From Phymatolithon calcareum (Eukaryota > Rhodophyta > Florideophyceae > Hapalidiales): 64,000 nt of DNA. The stretch covers positions 2,852,001 to 2,916,000 of the forward strand of contig OZ345362.1 in the NCBI GenBank assembly GCA_977006965.1, read 5' to 3'. Position numbers and translations under genes: made by a program. Under the pieces are notes generated by a model. That model searched no databases. It was not told where the DNA came from and worked only from the letters and a program-made list of their open reading frames with translations. This document shows positions 9,468 to 19,489 of this stretch, one piece after another (the first letter of the stretch is position 1; every line of letters begins with the position of its first letter).

Positions 9468-10565
9468 ATGGAAGGAAGCTTCAAAGGCAGCAGGGCCCCT
9501 GCAGTCACCAGTTGCCCTGGGGGTTCCGTACCCTCCAACAGCACCGCGGACGTGAGCACTGCCGTCGCGATGCGCGCATGTGAAGTGCATCAGTTGGAGG
9601 AGGGCAGAGAAAGATTCGTTCTTGTTGTTACTCGCGTTGCCGTTCTCGGGCAAGTAATTCTGCTCCTCTTTGCCGTCCTGTTCATCTTCCAGCGAGCACC
9701 GATTTTTGACAATGCAATTCCGCCAAAAATTGCACGGCTTGACGGTGTCAGTGAGGTAAGGAATTCGACGCAGCAGTTCGTGTGTTGTTCGCCTCGCGAG
9801 TCGCCTTCGGTTTAAGGGCTGAGCATCCCAGCACCGTTCGACAAAGAAACTGGCGCGATTCAAGCAAGTTAACCAGGTTCGAGCTGCAAAGCAGGGATCT
9901 GCGGCGGCGAGTACCGGGCGCCAGCTTCGCGCCGGCGGTGCTGTTTCCATTACCAAGACCACTGACGTGACCACCATCACTGTCGCGGTGCAGCATCCGA
10001 TGCACAGTCCTCAGAGGCGAGCAGAGATGTCTTCGAGCTCGCTGTTGCTGGCGTTGCCGTTGTTATCCTTCCGCACCTCGGGCAAGTACGTATGCTTCTC
10101 TCTGCGGCCCTGTTCATCTTCCACTGCACGCTAGTTCTGGTCAATGCAATTCTACGGACACTTGTGCAGCCTGACGGTCTCAATGAGCTGAAAGCTCGGC
10201 TCAGTAGTTCGTGTTCTTTTAGAGTCGCGCCTTTCCCTAGTTTTAAGGGCTGATAATTCCCACCCCAGTCAGCTAAATGGACAAAGAAACTGGCGCGATT
10301 CATGCAAGTTAACGTGCTTCGAGCTGCAGGCCAGGGATCTGCGGCGGCGACTGCCGGGCCCCGGCTCCGCACCGGCGGTGATGTTTCCATTACCAAGACC
10401 ACTGACGTGAGCACTATCTCTGTCGCGGTGTATCACGCGCTGTACAGAGGTCAGAGGAGAGCAGATATGGCTTCGAGCTCGCTGTTGCTGGCATTGCCGT
10501 TGATGAACTTTCGAACCTTGAGCAAGTACTTCAGCGCGCGAGTCCACGCCCCTGCTACCTACGGG
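9468..10565 (+). repeat. Three diverged tandem units inside the hAT element
   Basis: A unit of roughly 400-450 bp recurs. Landmarks are the near-repeats TTTCCATTACCAAGACCACT (9946 and 10,382), GACAAAGAAACTGGCGCGAT (about 9839 and 10,278) and CTGTTCATCTTCCA (about 9679 and 10,107). The first unit is the most divergent. Translations such as TADVSTAVAMRACEV and TTDVSTISVAVYHAL show the repetition at peptide level, but no domain is recognised and both strands contain comparable open frames. It may be captured and then amplified host sequence. Confidence 0.6.
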
Positions 10566-10706
10566 TGATGTCGTACAAGTTATCTTGAGTCATCTGAGAG
10601 GGCTCTTTCAAAACATTTTTTCCTTCAGTTTGCGTGTTCATTTCAACTGTACGGTTGCCATATCGCCCTCTAGCATAGCATATTAGAATGACTGTACAGA
10701 TTTTCA

Positions 10707-11063
10707 TTGACGACACCCGGTCTAGCAAACTGTCCTGTTCGTACCTCACCCATAAAATTGGATACAGCTGTCGTGCATCCATTCATTGTTAAAGAGGCAG
10801 TGCCGGCTTCCGTTCCGCAAGCTACAGAGCATGCACGAATGGTCACCGTGCAATGTGACATCGAGTATCGTGGGCATGAGGTCTTCGAAAGTCACATTTT
10901 TGGAGGGAAAAGAATTCAATCTACAAGTAGAGTTTCCGTTCGCAAGAAAGAGTGGCGAAGGAAAGATGGAAACCGCGAGAAAGAAAGGGTAAAAGAGAGG
11001 AAGAGAAACAAAATGAAGCTAATTGCTGAAACACCTGAGCAGCGTTTGCGGAGAAAAGGATGA
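10707..11063 (+). CDS. Uncertain frame with a highly basic coiled tail, inside the hAT element
   Basis: The 118-codon frame ends in a K/R/E-rich run (RKKEWRRKDGNREKERVKER) followed by AETPEQRLRRKG. An AETPEQR segment in a charged context resembles N-terminal regions of some algal and animal Helitron-type proteins, but this is a short, low-complexity resemblance. It may be a captured fragment or a second gene of the element. No start or function is established. Confidence 0.25.
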   Translation: MTTPGLANCPVRTSPIKLDTAVVHPFIVKEAVPASVPQATEHARMVTVQCDIEYRGHEVFESHIFGGKRIQSTSRVSVRKKEWRRKDGNREKERVKERKRNKMKLIAETPEQRLRRKG

Positions 11064-11198
11064 AAGCACAAGATTGAAAGGACAAAATTTAGCAAAGCAA
11101 GAATCTTATCGCCGTGTGCAACAGAGGCGGAATGAACACCCTAACGGCTCTTCGTCAAGACTGTAGAAGACAGAATATCGTGAAAACTAATATGAAAT

Positions 11199-11650
11199 AT
11201 GTTGAAGTTCGTGAACACATATAATTTTGAAGAAAAAGAGAAAGGATTTCGTCGTCTGCCATCCTCTGAAGACAGTATAATACGCATAGCATATGCTGGA
11301 GGTAAGCCAGTTAGAGTGAATGAAGCTTGGACATTTCTCAGAGCTCGTTTTCGTCTACATAAAGAACTGAGCTTCGGACCTGTCCCAGATCTGTCCTACC
11401 GCAAGCTAGTTTCATTTTTAACTAAATTGTTGAGGGAGTTCAATCTTAATGAGTCAGTGACATATGGAGATGTACTATTCGCTCCTTCCAAATCTTTCAC
11501 TGCTAACAAACCATTCTGTCTTGTTTACAGCACTTTTTCAGTGATGAAGATTTCAATACGTTGACTGACGTAATCGAAAGGGAAGAAGTCTTCAATGCAG
11601 TGGCCACATTGAAAACAGAGCTCTTCGAAAAAAGTTTGAGCACCGTGAAT
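11199..11650 (+). pseudogene. Unrecognised coding remnant inside the hAT element
   Basis: The first frame (11,199-11,564) encodes MLKFVNTYNFEEKEKGFRRL and continues for 121 codons with protein-like composition. A second frame beginning at about 11,531 (HFFSDEDFNTLTDVIEREEV) continues after a TGTTTACAG that could be a splice acceptor or mark a frameshift. No family is recognised. It lies between the tandem repeats and the transposase gene, on the strand opposite to the transposase. Confidence 0.3.
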
Positions 11651-11833
11651 TTGCTCATATGCGCTCCAGTGTAAGCGCAAAATCATCATTAAGAAAACCA
11701 AAGCGCAGATAATTATCTTTTCGGATAGCGTCGATGCTAACATCGATCAAAAATCTCTTTCAGTTCTCTACTTCGTTGACAACAACACATTAGCCAGTTT
11801 ATTTCAATTCGAAGGAAGAAAGGTAGCTTGTAT

Positions 11834-14251
11834 TTAAGGTTCCTGGAACGTCGGAATGTAGCCGACAACACGCTTGAAATGACCTACTTTAAGTATCATC
11901 TCTGTGTGTTCGGGAGTTAATCGCGATCGATTGCTCTGTCTGACATTTCCCGCACTGCTGAACACCCTCTCTGAAGCTGTTGATGTAACAGGGGGGGTTA
12001 GCACAAGGCGGGCTATTGCTGAAAGAATTGGCAGCTTGTCTTGCTTCTTCCAGAACGCCAATGGACAGTCCGACACTGTTCCAACTTCAAGCATCTTGTA
12101 AATCTGGAATTCTGTTTCCAGCATTTTGCCGAAACTTTTCGGAGCAGTTTCGTTTGGATTGGTTAGGAGCGCGTCACTTAGGAGATTTCGACTTCCTGTG
12201 CGGTGCTCCTCTTCCTGTACCGGAGCAGACGTGAGATCGGCAAGGCTCGGATTCAGATGACAGCACATCTTCGCCACGGCAAGGAGAGCGTCTTTGTCCG
12301 AATTCCTGTAGGGTCCTAAAATTTTGACCTGCTCCATTTGGCGATAAAAAGGGAAGAGAAGTGCAGCAACCTGAGAGAAGATCTCAGACCATGTACATTC
12401 AGAAAAGTTTTTCTTCCTTCTCGAGAGAACGCCCTCGCGCAAAACAGATGATAAATGGTGCGCTGGTGTACCTGGCTGAGTAGAATTGTTCAGGTTCGTC
12501 AGATGAAACACAACGGAAGCCAAGACAGGATCATGACGGTACATAGAGGGCGTCTTTTCGGTCCCCAAAATTGTCGTGGCTTCCTCAATGTGATCCAGGG
12601 CGGCGACACAGTCTTCCAAAGCCTGGTTCTCTGCCGCCGTTAGAGGAAGGCCAGGGCGCAGGGACTTGAACTGGAACTTCTCTCTGTAGAGTCGGGCAGT
12701 TGCCTTGTCGATGAAGCTCTGAAGCTTCATGAATCTGCGAAGCATGAACAATGTTGATCCCCATCGCGTGCGCACATCAAGAGCGGCCCGTAGAGGAGAC
12801 ATTCCGACTTGAACTTGCTCCGCTCGCAGGAACGAAGCGCCAGTTGCAGACATTCTGTAGAATTTGCACGTTTTGCGCACATTGGCAATAGCAGAGTTAA
12901 TAATCCTACTGTTGAGAGCCTTCTTCACGGTCAACTGAAGCGTGTGCGCAGCACAGGGCTGCCTGTTGAAAAAGAGCTGCAGTGGGATTTGTGACGCAGT
13001 CGTAGTCGCAGGTACCATTTCCCAAAGTTCTCGCATGAAAGCTTCCGCTTCAGACACAAAATCCTCTTCCCCGCCAACTTCGAGAATAGCAGAGGAGCTA
13101 CTCTGGGGCTCATTCTCGTCAGCATCTTCGTGCTCGCTGTGTTCCTCGCCTTTGCCCTCGTCGTCGGGCTCATTGTCGGTGACATGCTCCCCTAGGAAGA
13201 GCCTATCATCAGCGATTTCAGATAAGCGTAACTGCTCTTCCGCGGTAAGGCGCACTTGTTTCTTCGCGTTCGCTGCGTTGTCGACACTCAAAAAGATCAT
13301 CTTCCTTAGTAGATGATACTTCTGGCAGGTATGTACGAGGAAACGGGACAGTACTGCTCCAGTATGACGTCCCGCTATTTTGGAACACGCAAGCAAATGT
13401 GAACAGTAATTCCAATTCGCATCAATGAAGTGCACAGTCAACGAACAGTACGACGTCCCATTGCTGTCCGTCCATGCATCCGTTGTGCCTGCAGCAAACT
13501 GAACTTTGCTCAAGCGGCGCCTCAACTCATCATCAATTCCTTTTTCCGCCTTCCGCAGCGCCAGGAGAACCATTTTTCTCGTTACAAAATTGTAGCGTGG
13601 TGCAATTTCTCGCAGAATTTTCTTGAAGCCATCATCTTCCACGATAGAGAGTGGACGCGCACTAGTCGCAATCCATTCTGCACAGCTTTGGATCAGACGA
13701 GTCTGCTTCTGACTTTGCTTTCCAAGTTTGGAATGCTTCACCGACTTGAACAAAGATGGAATAGATTTCGAAGGGCCCGATTTCTTTGCTTGCTCATACT
13801 GCAGGGATGTGTTGACCGTACTATGCTGACTGTTAAAGTGGCGCTCGATGTTGGTCGGACCCTTCCCGACTGAGCCAACAATGTAACATAACTTGCAACG
13901 GTAGAGTAGCTTGGGCTTGTTCGACGTTTTGGACAATAAGGCATTTGTTAGGACCCATGAGTAGATCGGATTCACCGATTTCCCGGCATACGGTCCCCAC
14001 TGACTTACCGAGGGAGATTCGTTTTGGCCGACGATGTGCGGTATGATGGACTGTGGTACATTAGTGTATTGTTGAGCAGATTGTACAGACTGCGATGGTC
14101 CGGGTTGTGCCTGCAGTACCCCAGCCAAGAAGCCTGCAGATACGATATCGTTCGAAGAAGCTGCGGGAAAAGATCTCTCTGTCATCTTCCTCCGTTGGAC
14201 ATGCACAGCGATGAAGCTAACGCTGCGTCCACGTTTCTGTATACTGTACAA
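11834..14251 (-). CDS. hAT transposase, 805 codons, apparently intact
   Basis: The domains run in family order. A BED-type zinc finger at about 119-143 (CKLC with H138 and H143) precedes a RNase H-like core. That core has TTDAWTDS (D258), then FLSVDNAANAKK (D324), then C-x2-H in CAAHTLQL (433-436). The hATC dimerisation region at about 715-780 contains PPVTSTASERVFSSAGNVRQ. An acidic insert at about 340-410 interrupts the core, as is common in the family. The enzyme would bind the element's inverted repeats in the nucleus and catalyse cut-and-paste transposition with 8-bp target duplications, matching the GCCTGTTT repeats here. An internal ATG (residue 23) may be the real start. No frameshift or stop was seen. 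Confidence 0.93.
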   Translation of the reverse strand: MYSIQKRGRSVSFIAVHVQRRKMTERSFPAASSNDIVSAGFLAGVLQAQPGPSQSVQSAQQYTNVPQSIIPHIVGQNESPSVSQWGPYAGKSVNPIYSWVLTNALLSKTSNKPKLLYRCKLCYIVGSVGKGPTNIERHFNSQHSTVNTSLQYEQAKKSGPSKSIPSLFKSVKHSKLGKQSQKQTRLIQSCAEWIATSARPLSIVEDDGFKKILREIAPRYNFVTRKMVLLALRKAEKGIDDELRRRLSKVQFAAGTTDAWTDSNGTSYCSLTVHFIDANWNYCSHLLACSKIAGRHTGAVLSRFLVHTCQKYHLLRKMIFLSVDNAANAKKQVRLTAEEQLRLSEIADDRLFLGEHVTDNEPDDEGKGEEHSEHEDADENEPQSSSSAILEVGGEEDFVSEAEAFMRELWEMVPATTTASQIPLQLFFNRQPCAAHTLQLTVKKALNSRIINSAIANVRKTCKFYRMSATGASFLRAEQVQVGMSPLRAALDVRTRWGSTLFMLRRFMKLQSFIDKATARLYREKFQFKSLRPGLPLTAAENQALEDCVAALDHIEEATTILGTEKTPSMYRHDPVLASVVFHLTNLNNSTQPGTPAHHLSSVLREGVLSRRKKNFSECTWSEIFSQVAALLFPFYRQMEQVKILGPYRNSDKDALLAVAKMCCHLNPSLADLTSAPVQEEEHRTGSRNLLSDALLTNPNETAPKSFGKMLETEFQIYKMLEVGTVSDCPLAFWKKQDKLPILSAIARLVLTPPVTSTASERVFSSAGNVRQSNRSRLTPEHTEMILKVGHFKRVVGYIPTFQEP

Positions 14252-14391
14252 TTCTGTCCATATTCTAATATCATAAGCACTTCGTTGTCATAAGAATATC
14301 ATAAGCCCGAAAGGGGCCCTCTACTTGGCGCGAGGGAGAGGGCAAAATCCCCTCTTTGAGGTAAAAAAGGGCCCATTTCGGGGAGGGGCCC

Positions 14392-14411
14392 TTTCGGGAG
14401 GGCCATCCCTA
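14392..14411 (-). repeat. Right terminal inverted repeat of the hAT element
   Basis: The exact inverted copy of 8975-8994, followed by the second GCCTGTTT target copy at 14,412-14,419. Confidence 0.92.
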
Positions 14412-14419
14412 GCCTGTTT

Positions 14420-14713
14420 TGTCGACGCGAAAGTTTCGCTTGACAAATTTCCCGAGTAGCCGTTTCGTTCCGTAACGCACGTAATCACAAAATGAAACAA
14501 GCCCTCACAGCACCGATATAGATTTGGGAAAAGCAATTGCAAAATACAATATTTTGTATCATATATAGGATCAATTTGAAAAGAAAAGCTCTGCTACGCT
14601 ATTAGTCACATGTTTTCGTTGTTTACGCTGATTCGTTAATTCCCTGAACGTGGTCCATGTTCTTCGTAATATTGGAGTTTCGATATTTCCAGCACCCTCC
14701 CGGTCCGACCCCT
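14420..14713. other. Non-coding remainder of the hAT target site
   Basis: The GCGAAAGTTTCGC motif cluster continues for about 50 bases past the hAT right end, then the sequence is AT-rich with no supportable gene. Confidence 0.45.
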
Positions 14714-14914
14714 ACAGTAGCATGCATGCAAGCGGATCAAGTGGAGTGAAGGGCCGGCCCGTCCGGGACCCCACTAATTTCGAAGAAATGAGAGAGAGAG
14801 AGACTATCATATTTTTGATTACGGAAGATTTTGAGTTTCTAGTGTAAGCACATGGAGCAAGAGTTATTAATGGCTGAAATGCTCTCAGTGCCTTGTTGTG
14901 TCGTTGTGCTCATT
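14714..14914 (+). repeat. Dispersed repeat R1, first copy
   Basis: This ~200-bp sequence (GGGCCGGCCCGTCCGGGACC, then a GAGAGAGAGAGA run, then GTGTCGTTGTGCTCATT) recurs in the same orientation at 22,086-22,278 with few differences. It has no coding potential. It precedes an R2 copy in both places, about 0.2 kb away here and about 2.1 kb away there. Confidence 0.85.
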
Positions 14915-15120
14915 CTATACAATGGTTAGTTATTCTGACGTTAGAAAATCGAACGTGTTCTAACGTTAGAAAACGTCATTAGATATAATGACGTTAGTTA
15001 TACATCAGTTATAATCGACAAGTGGCAAGAACTCCTCACACGTGTCACTCATTGCATATCAGAATGTAACGAACATCCTAATTTTTTATGTTTATTTTGC
15101 GATGAGTTTCAAAGCCGAGC

Positions 15121-16172
15121 GACACAGAAAGAGCAACTTTTCCGCTGTTTCTGTGTTTTCGTCCAGCAGGGCGACATTGCCTGCATACCCGAGTTTGGAG
15201 CTTCGGAGTATACTCGCGACCGTGATGCCGTCTACTCTCGGGCTATGCCATCTCAAAGTTGACCCAGCGCTAATATGAAGCTGATGAACTTGGCTTACCT
15301 CCCTGCAACGCTCGTCACATGATGCGAACTCTCCGTGAGATATCCTGTTCCGCCGTGAAGCTCGCTGGTTCTTTGACGTTTACCATTTTATACATCAGCG
15401 ATATCTGAAAACCTTTTTTGGAGACACGCGTAGTGTCCCAGAGATGCCGTGAGAAATTCATGCTTAGTGTTGGAGTGAAACGCCAGCTAAAAATCGAAGT
15501 ACGTACTGTACGTGACGAAGTGCACGATTCTTCCAGTCCACTGCTCTTGTCAAACGCAAGTAAACTTGCCTGCCAGGCAAGGGATGCTCGTCGAACGGGT
15601 TCGCGACGGAAGTGGCAAATGAAATGAATGCATCGGGTGAGGGGGTATATTGCCCCAATTTCGTCCTGTCGTCCTTGTGTATTTTGCTTAGCAAAAGGAT
15701 GAGGATTTCGTCCCCTAACTCATTCGACACCTGATTCTTCTCCAGTCAAATTGCAGAAGCGAGATTAACTACTGCCACTGCTATTGGGGCCTTCCACGTC
15801 TCGACGAAGGTACCACATGACCCTGGTGCTTTTCTTGCCTATATTTTTTCAATGCGCGTGAGAAGAGCCGACGGCACCAGGGCGACAAACTGCCGCCGCA
15901 ACACCTCGTAAGCACTGACCACAAGCTCACATTCGACCGATATTCCACTCCGACGTCCCGTTCAAACCTACTGACGAACGCGTTCGGCACGCGCGCCGAC
16001 ACTGAATTAAGATTGCACACGTGCGCATCCAGCCCGTAGTCGACGTACGTAGTAATGCAACGTCAACTTGGAGACTTTCTCTCGTCATGGCACTGCGCGC
16101 TTCCTTCCTTGTCCCGGTCACCATGGCGCCACGCAGTCGTTGTCACAGCCGGTGCGGGGAGATTTTCGAGCT
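15121..16172. repeat. Dispersed repeat R2, first copy (1.05 kb)
   Basis: The block matches 24,358-25,414 in the same orientation at high identity; shared landmarks include ACTCGCGACCGTGATGCCGT and GTCGACGTACGTAGTAATGC. Minus-strand frames such as 15,464-15,730 (NELGDEILILLLSKIHKDDR) and ELVVSAYEVLRRQFVALVPS near 15,880-15,920 look like a decayed coding sequence, but the reading frames differ between the two copies and no family is recognised. Its right end here is bounded by the MITE at 16,177. Confidence 0.8.
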
Positions 16173-16176
16173 GCTA

Positions 16177-16578
16177 GAGGGACCTTCTTGAGAATTCGAT
16201 ATTTGTGTCCGCACTACAGTGCCAGTCTGGAAAAGTCCCCATTTCCAGTCCCAAATATTTTCACTGGTAATGAGGACGCGGCATAGGTTTGGCGTGGCTG
16301 ATGTGTTCATCTATGGGACATTTTTTCTCATAACGATTTTTAGTTTTCCGAAGTGGAATTGCTTTTCAACCAAACTTTTCGCGATGTTTCAAATTTTTGC
16401 TCAAAAGTGTGTGAAAACATCTGAAGCGAAAGTTTGCAAATCAACACTGCACATGAAATCAGCCACTGAAAACCTATGCCGCGTCCTCGTAACCAGTCCA
16501 CGAAATAATGACTGGTGATAAGGACTTTTTTGACTGGGTCTATGCCGCGATTTTGGTGAATTCTCAAGAAGGCCCCTC
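16177..16578. mobile_element. 402-bp MITE with 5-bp target duplication
   Basis: The ends GAGGGACCTTCTTGAGAATT and its inverted near-copy (16,557-16,578) are flanked by TGCTA at 16,172-16,176 and 16,579-16,583. A second internal inverted pair (GGACGCGGCATAGG near 16,273 and CCTATGCCGCGTCC near 16,478) makes most of the element a foldback. No coding potential is present. The other R2 copy lacks this insertion at the corresponding place. Confidence 0.75.
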
Positions 16579-16583
16579 TGCTA

Positions 16584-17140
16584 ACAGGCAGTAGCGAAAT
16601 CGGCACGAGAGCTGTTCCAGCAGTTCCACAATTCGGTGGACTGATAAACCCGCTCAATTACCACGAATGACAGAAAATACACGTTCCCGGTAGCCCTGCT
16701 TACATATCCCAGGTTTCTAGTTCCACAACAGTACTGTACAGTACAAGGGGAATGGGAATGAGCATTGATAGTCCACTATCACCTGAGCAGTTGATTATCA
16801 TGCTCATTTTCGCGATATCAATGACTATCAGAACTTTCCAAAGTATCAACTACTGTAATGGCCACTAGATTCACGTTTGAGGACACACGCTGAACATGTA
16901 ATGTCAAAGTATTTTTCTCTACTGTACTCCGAAAACATCTGCAGTACGGGACTGTTACACACGTGTGTCATTATGACAAGAAAAAATATGCATTGGTGAC
17001 AGCTGATATTCAGTGATATATCAGCGAAAACGAGAATATCAGTCCTCGAGTGTTTTTGGTTGATATTTTCTCATATCATTGATATAATATCAATGTTTGG
17101 GGTCAAAATATCAACAGCTGTATCAATGCTCAGCATGTAG
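16584..17140. other. Non-coding AT-rich stretch with inverted GATATC-type motifs
   Basis: The stretch contains GAGCATTGATAG near 16,760 and ATCAATGCTC near 17,123, with many TGATATCA-like motifs between. This suggests another small degenerate foldback element just upstream of the Nudix-APH gene. No gene is visible. Confidence 0.4.
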
Positions 17141-17218
17141 TTGCTACTCTTCCTACAGGGAGTCGTAAAAAAAAGGAGGACATTACTTTCGACTATCTCC
17201 TGGTCGTACCTTCACGGA

Positions 17219-18700
17219 ATGACATCATTTCATGGGTTGAGGGCGCTTTTGCTCCACCCGGATGACGAAGAAAGTGTGCTGATGGTAAACAATGAAGGCC
17301 AATGGGATCTGCCGTACCATGAATTCGATGTCATCCGTCCTTATAACATGTGGCCCTTTGTACGTTGGCTGAGTGAACAGCTTGGGATCGATCCTTCGTT
17401 GTACCTGTTCACACCAATTGTTGATCTGATTGAACCAGGGCACGGCTATGGTCGCCGATGCAAGGAGAAGAGATTAGTGGGGGCGTTTTCCTTCTTGCTG
17501 ATCGACTCGTGCCCAGACGACGTGACACTGCCCGAGACTTGGGCTTGGAAACACGCCAGCTTCGTTCACCAAGTGAAAATAGAGGAAGGATACAACGGCG
17601 GACTTGACTATACTCTGTGTGCGTTGCGCGACTATTTGGACCAAGATATGGGTCTCATGCGAGAGCTTTGGCAGCCTCGGCATCATCGCGGCTGGTATGG
17701 AAGAGCGTCCGAGTGGCTGAAAAAGTGTGTTGAACGCGATGACGCCAATGTGGTGGGCCGCGTGAAACAGGTGCGTACGAGCTGCACATCGACTGTGCTG
17801 GGTGTGAATTCAACCAAAGGAATGTATTTCTTGAAAGCGGGACTATGTCGCAACGAAGCGCGGGTTATGCAAGCTGTGTCGAAAATGATTGGTAAACCGG
17901 AGCAAGCTGAGCAAGACGTAGGGCAGAAGCAAGGCAAGGTGCAACAAGTTGAGGTTGTGGCGAGCTGTCACCAATTGCGATGCTTTGTGACAAGAGGTGT
18001 ACGTGTTTTTTCCGAAATTCTCCAAAGTCTGGACGATGAAACGAAGGATAGGATGGTGCACACGGCGTTAATGTCTCTTGGTGAACTGCAGAAACGCTCT
18101 ATAGAAGCCAAAGAAGACCTTGTGGCTGCGGGGGTGCGAACCGCCGGAGTGGAGAAACTTGCTGCTGAAATGCGTCGCTGGAGCGCTGGAGACACGCCTG
18201 CTCACTTAAAGCCGCTACTAGGACTGGACAGATTCGTTTTGAAGACGGCGTCTTACGTCTATCCGTGGCTGGAACGTCTGCAGGAGTACAAGATTCCAAT
18301 GACATTAGTGCATGGCGATTTTTCCAGTCGCAATATCGGGTGGACGGAGAGTGGTGGTGTGGCTTTGTTCGATTGGGAGCATTCCTTTATCTCACATCCT
18401 TTCTTCGACTTGCATGAGTGGCATAGCAAGATTAGCGAGAGCACCTTGAATGACTACTTGTCGCTTTGGAGCGAGTACGAGCCAATCGATCGGGCGAGGG
18501 AGTGTTTTCGAATTGCTGCTCGGATGGGTTGGTTGCTGAAGGTACGGGTGGCCCTGAAGCATATAGGGTTGTACGCTCCTCGTCTTCTGGAGCGTGAAAA
18601 GGAAGATGATTACATGCATGTGGAGAGGCGTTATTCTCCGTTTTGTCAGATTGTGTGGTCGTTTTGCAACAAGGTAAAGGGCGAAGCACGCAGACTATAA
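17219..18700 (+). CDS. Nudix-like domain fused to an APH-family kinase-like domain
   Basis: I start the protein at the ATG at 17,219 because the duplicate at 33,699 conserves an ATG at the same place; upstream codons are not conserved. Residues 1-160 look like a Nudix fold: LRALLLHPDDE, then GQWDLPYHEFD, then WLSEQLGID in the Nudix-helix position, where the second copy has REELGI. The box is degenerate, so hydrolase activity is doubtful. Residues 170-480 resemble aminoglycoside/choline-type kinases: HGDFSSRN (H365, D367, N372) is Brenner's motif and FDWEHSF (D385) is the metal-binding motif. The N-lobe is weakly visible. Such kinases phosphorylate small metabolites; the substrate here is unknown. 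It is convergent with a Cys/His-rich gene, and the pair is duplicated. Confidence 0.8.
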   Translation: MTSFHGLRALLLHPDDEESVLMVNNEGQWDLPYHEFDVIRPYNMWPFVRWLSEQLGIDPSLYLFTPIVDLIEPGHGYGRRCKEKRLVGAFSFLLIDSCPDDVTLPETWAWKHASFVHQVKIEEGYNGGLDYTLCALRDYLDQDMGLMRELWQPRHHRGWYGRASEWLKKCVERDDANVVGRVKQVRTSCTSTVLGVNSTKGMYFLKAGLCRNEARVMQAVSKMIGKPEQAEQDVGQKQGKVQQVEVVASCHQLRCFVTRGVRVFSEILQSLDDETKDRMVHTALMSLGELQKRSIEAKEDLVAAGVRTAGVEKLAAEMRRWSAGDTPAHLKPLLGLDRFVLKTASYVYPWLERLQEYKIPMTLVHGDFSSRNIGWTESGGVALFDWEHSFISHPFFDLHEWHSKISESTLNDYLSLWSEYEPIDRARECFRIAARMGWLLKVRVALKHIGLYAPRLLEREKEDDYMHVERRYSPFCQIVWSFCNKVKGEARRL

Positions 18701-18923
18701 GCGCTCAGGCTCTTGATATGAGGATCAGCATTATGTTACGTCCTGAGTTTTGCTTGTGTACTAGGAAGTAGCCGTGGATCGATTCAACTAAGTTTATGTA
18801 ACGTTCTCTCTATCCTTGAATGCCCTTTTAATTTCTGTCGCATTTAGCTCTGCATATGGTCAACATCAGATGGAATATACTGCTACAGTCGGCCCGTATG
18901 CTGCTGCATTCAACCTGTTTCAT

Positions 18924-19328
18924 CTAATTCTCAGGCGGAGCAATGGTTCTGTTGCAATTATCGCATTCCCGGCAGATCCTTGCCGGCTTGCACTCCCGGC
19001 ACTCGATAACGTAATTGTGGCACTCCGCTTGAACGTGACTCGTCACATGGTGCCCGCATTCTTCCTCTTTACACACACGCGTGTCCGAGTCGAAGATTGT
19101 TTGTAACGGCGTTCCCGATACTTCGCAGATAGTGATAGACTGGACATTTTCGAGGTACTCTGGGTCCCGCTTCATGTCCGTGTTTCGAGGCAGAGCGGAT
19201 CCCTTGTCTCGGAACTTGTGGAGTCGCACATTTAAATTGTGAGCTGAATGAACGGGTGAAAAGTTAATATCTCCCGAAGAGTAAAAAATTTCTGGCAGTC
19301 CTGGTGGACTCGCGAATCGCCGAACCAC
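18924..19328 (-). CDS. Small Cys/His-rich putative zinc-binding protein
   Basis: The 134-codon frame ends in a dense metal-binding-type region: CKEEECGHH, H-x3-H, then AECHNYVIECRECKPARICR and ECDNC. At least nine Cys and five His in about 50 residues suggest two zinc sites, perhaps in a cross-brace, but I cannot match it to RING, B-box or DnaJ-type fingers. The N-terminal half (SGDINFSPVHSAHNLNVRLH) looks folded. The gene is convergent with the Nudix-APH gene, about 220 bases away. A second copy in the duplicated module keeps all the Cys/His positions, which argues that this frame is real. Confidence 0.6.
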   Translation of the reverse strand: MVRRFASPPGLPEIFYSSGDINFSPVHSAHNLNVRLHKFRDKGSALPRNTDMKRDPEYLENVQSITICEVSGTPLQTIFDSDTRVCKEEECGHHVTSHVQAECHNYVIECRECKPARICRECDNCNRTIAPPEN

Positions 19329-19489
19329 TACGTTTGCTCCAGGTGGAATCGCATTTCAAGCTGCAAGCAGAGGTGTGCTAGTATGAGTTTCGAAAAGCGG
19401 TATCCGGCAGTAAAATTGCATACTTGCTGCCTGAGTTTAATCCGCACTCCTAAGTTAATGGGGATAAGCGTGGATGGCACGGTGCGCAG

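Larger units (their letters stand above)
8975..14411 (-). mobile_element. Complete hAT-family DNA transposon, 5.4 kb
   Basis: The element starts TAGGGATGGCCCTCCCGAAA (8975-8994) and ends with the exact inverted copy (14,392-14,411). It is flanked by a perfect 8-bp direct repeat GCCTGTTT at 8967-8974 and 14,412-14,419, the target-duplication length of hAT elements. Subterminal regions at both ends are rich in GGGCCCTC and CCCGAAA motifs. The 805-codon transposase at the right side is open throughout, so the copy may still be mobile. The left half carries GC-rich tandem repeats and uncertain coding remnants that are unusual cargo. Confidence 0.92.

Noticed and set aside
9135-9980. A 281-codon minus-strand frame across the hAT tandem repeats
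   Set aside because: The region is GC-rich and open in several phases on both strands, and the frame has no domain. It looks like a by-product of base composition.
17141-17218. An upstream start for the Nudix-APH protein
   Set aside because: The 26 extra codons are not conserved in the duplicate, whereas both copies have an ATG at the same later position.
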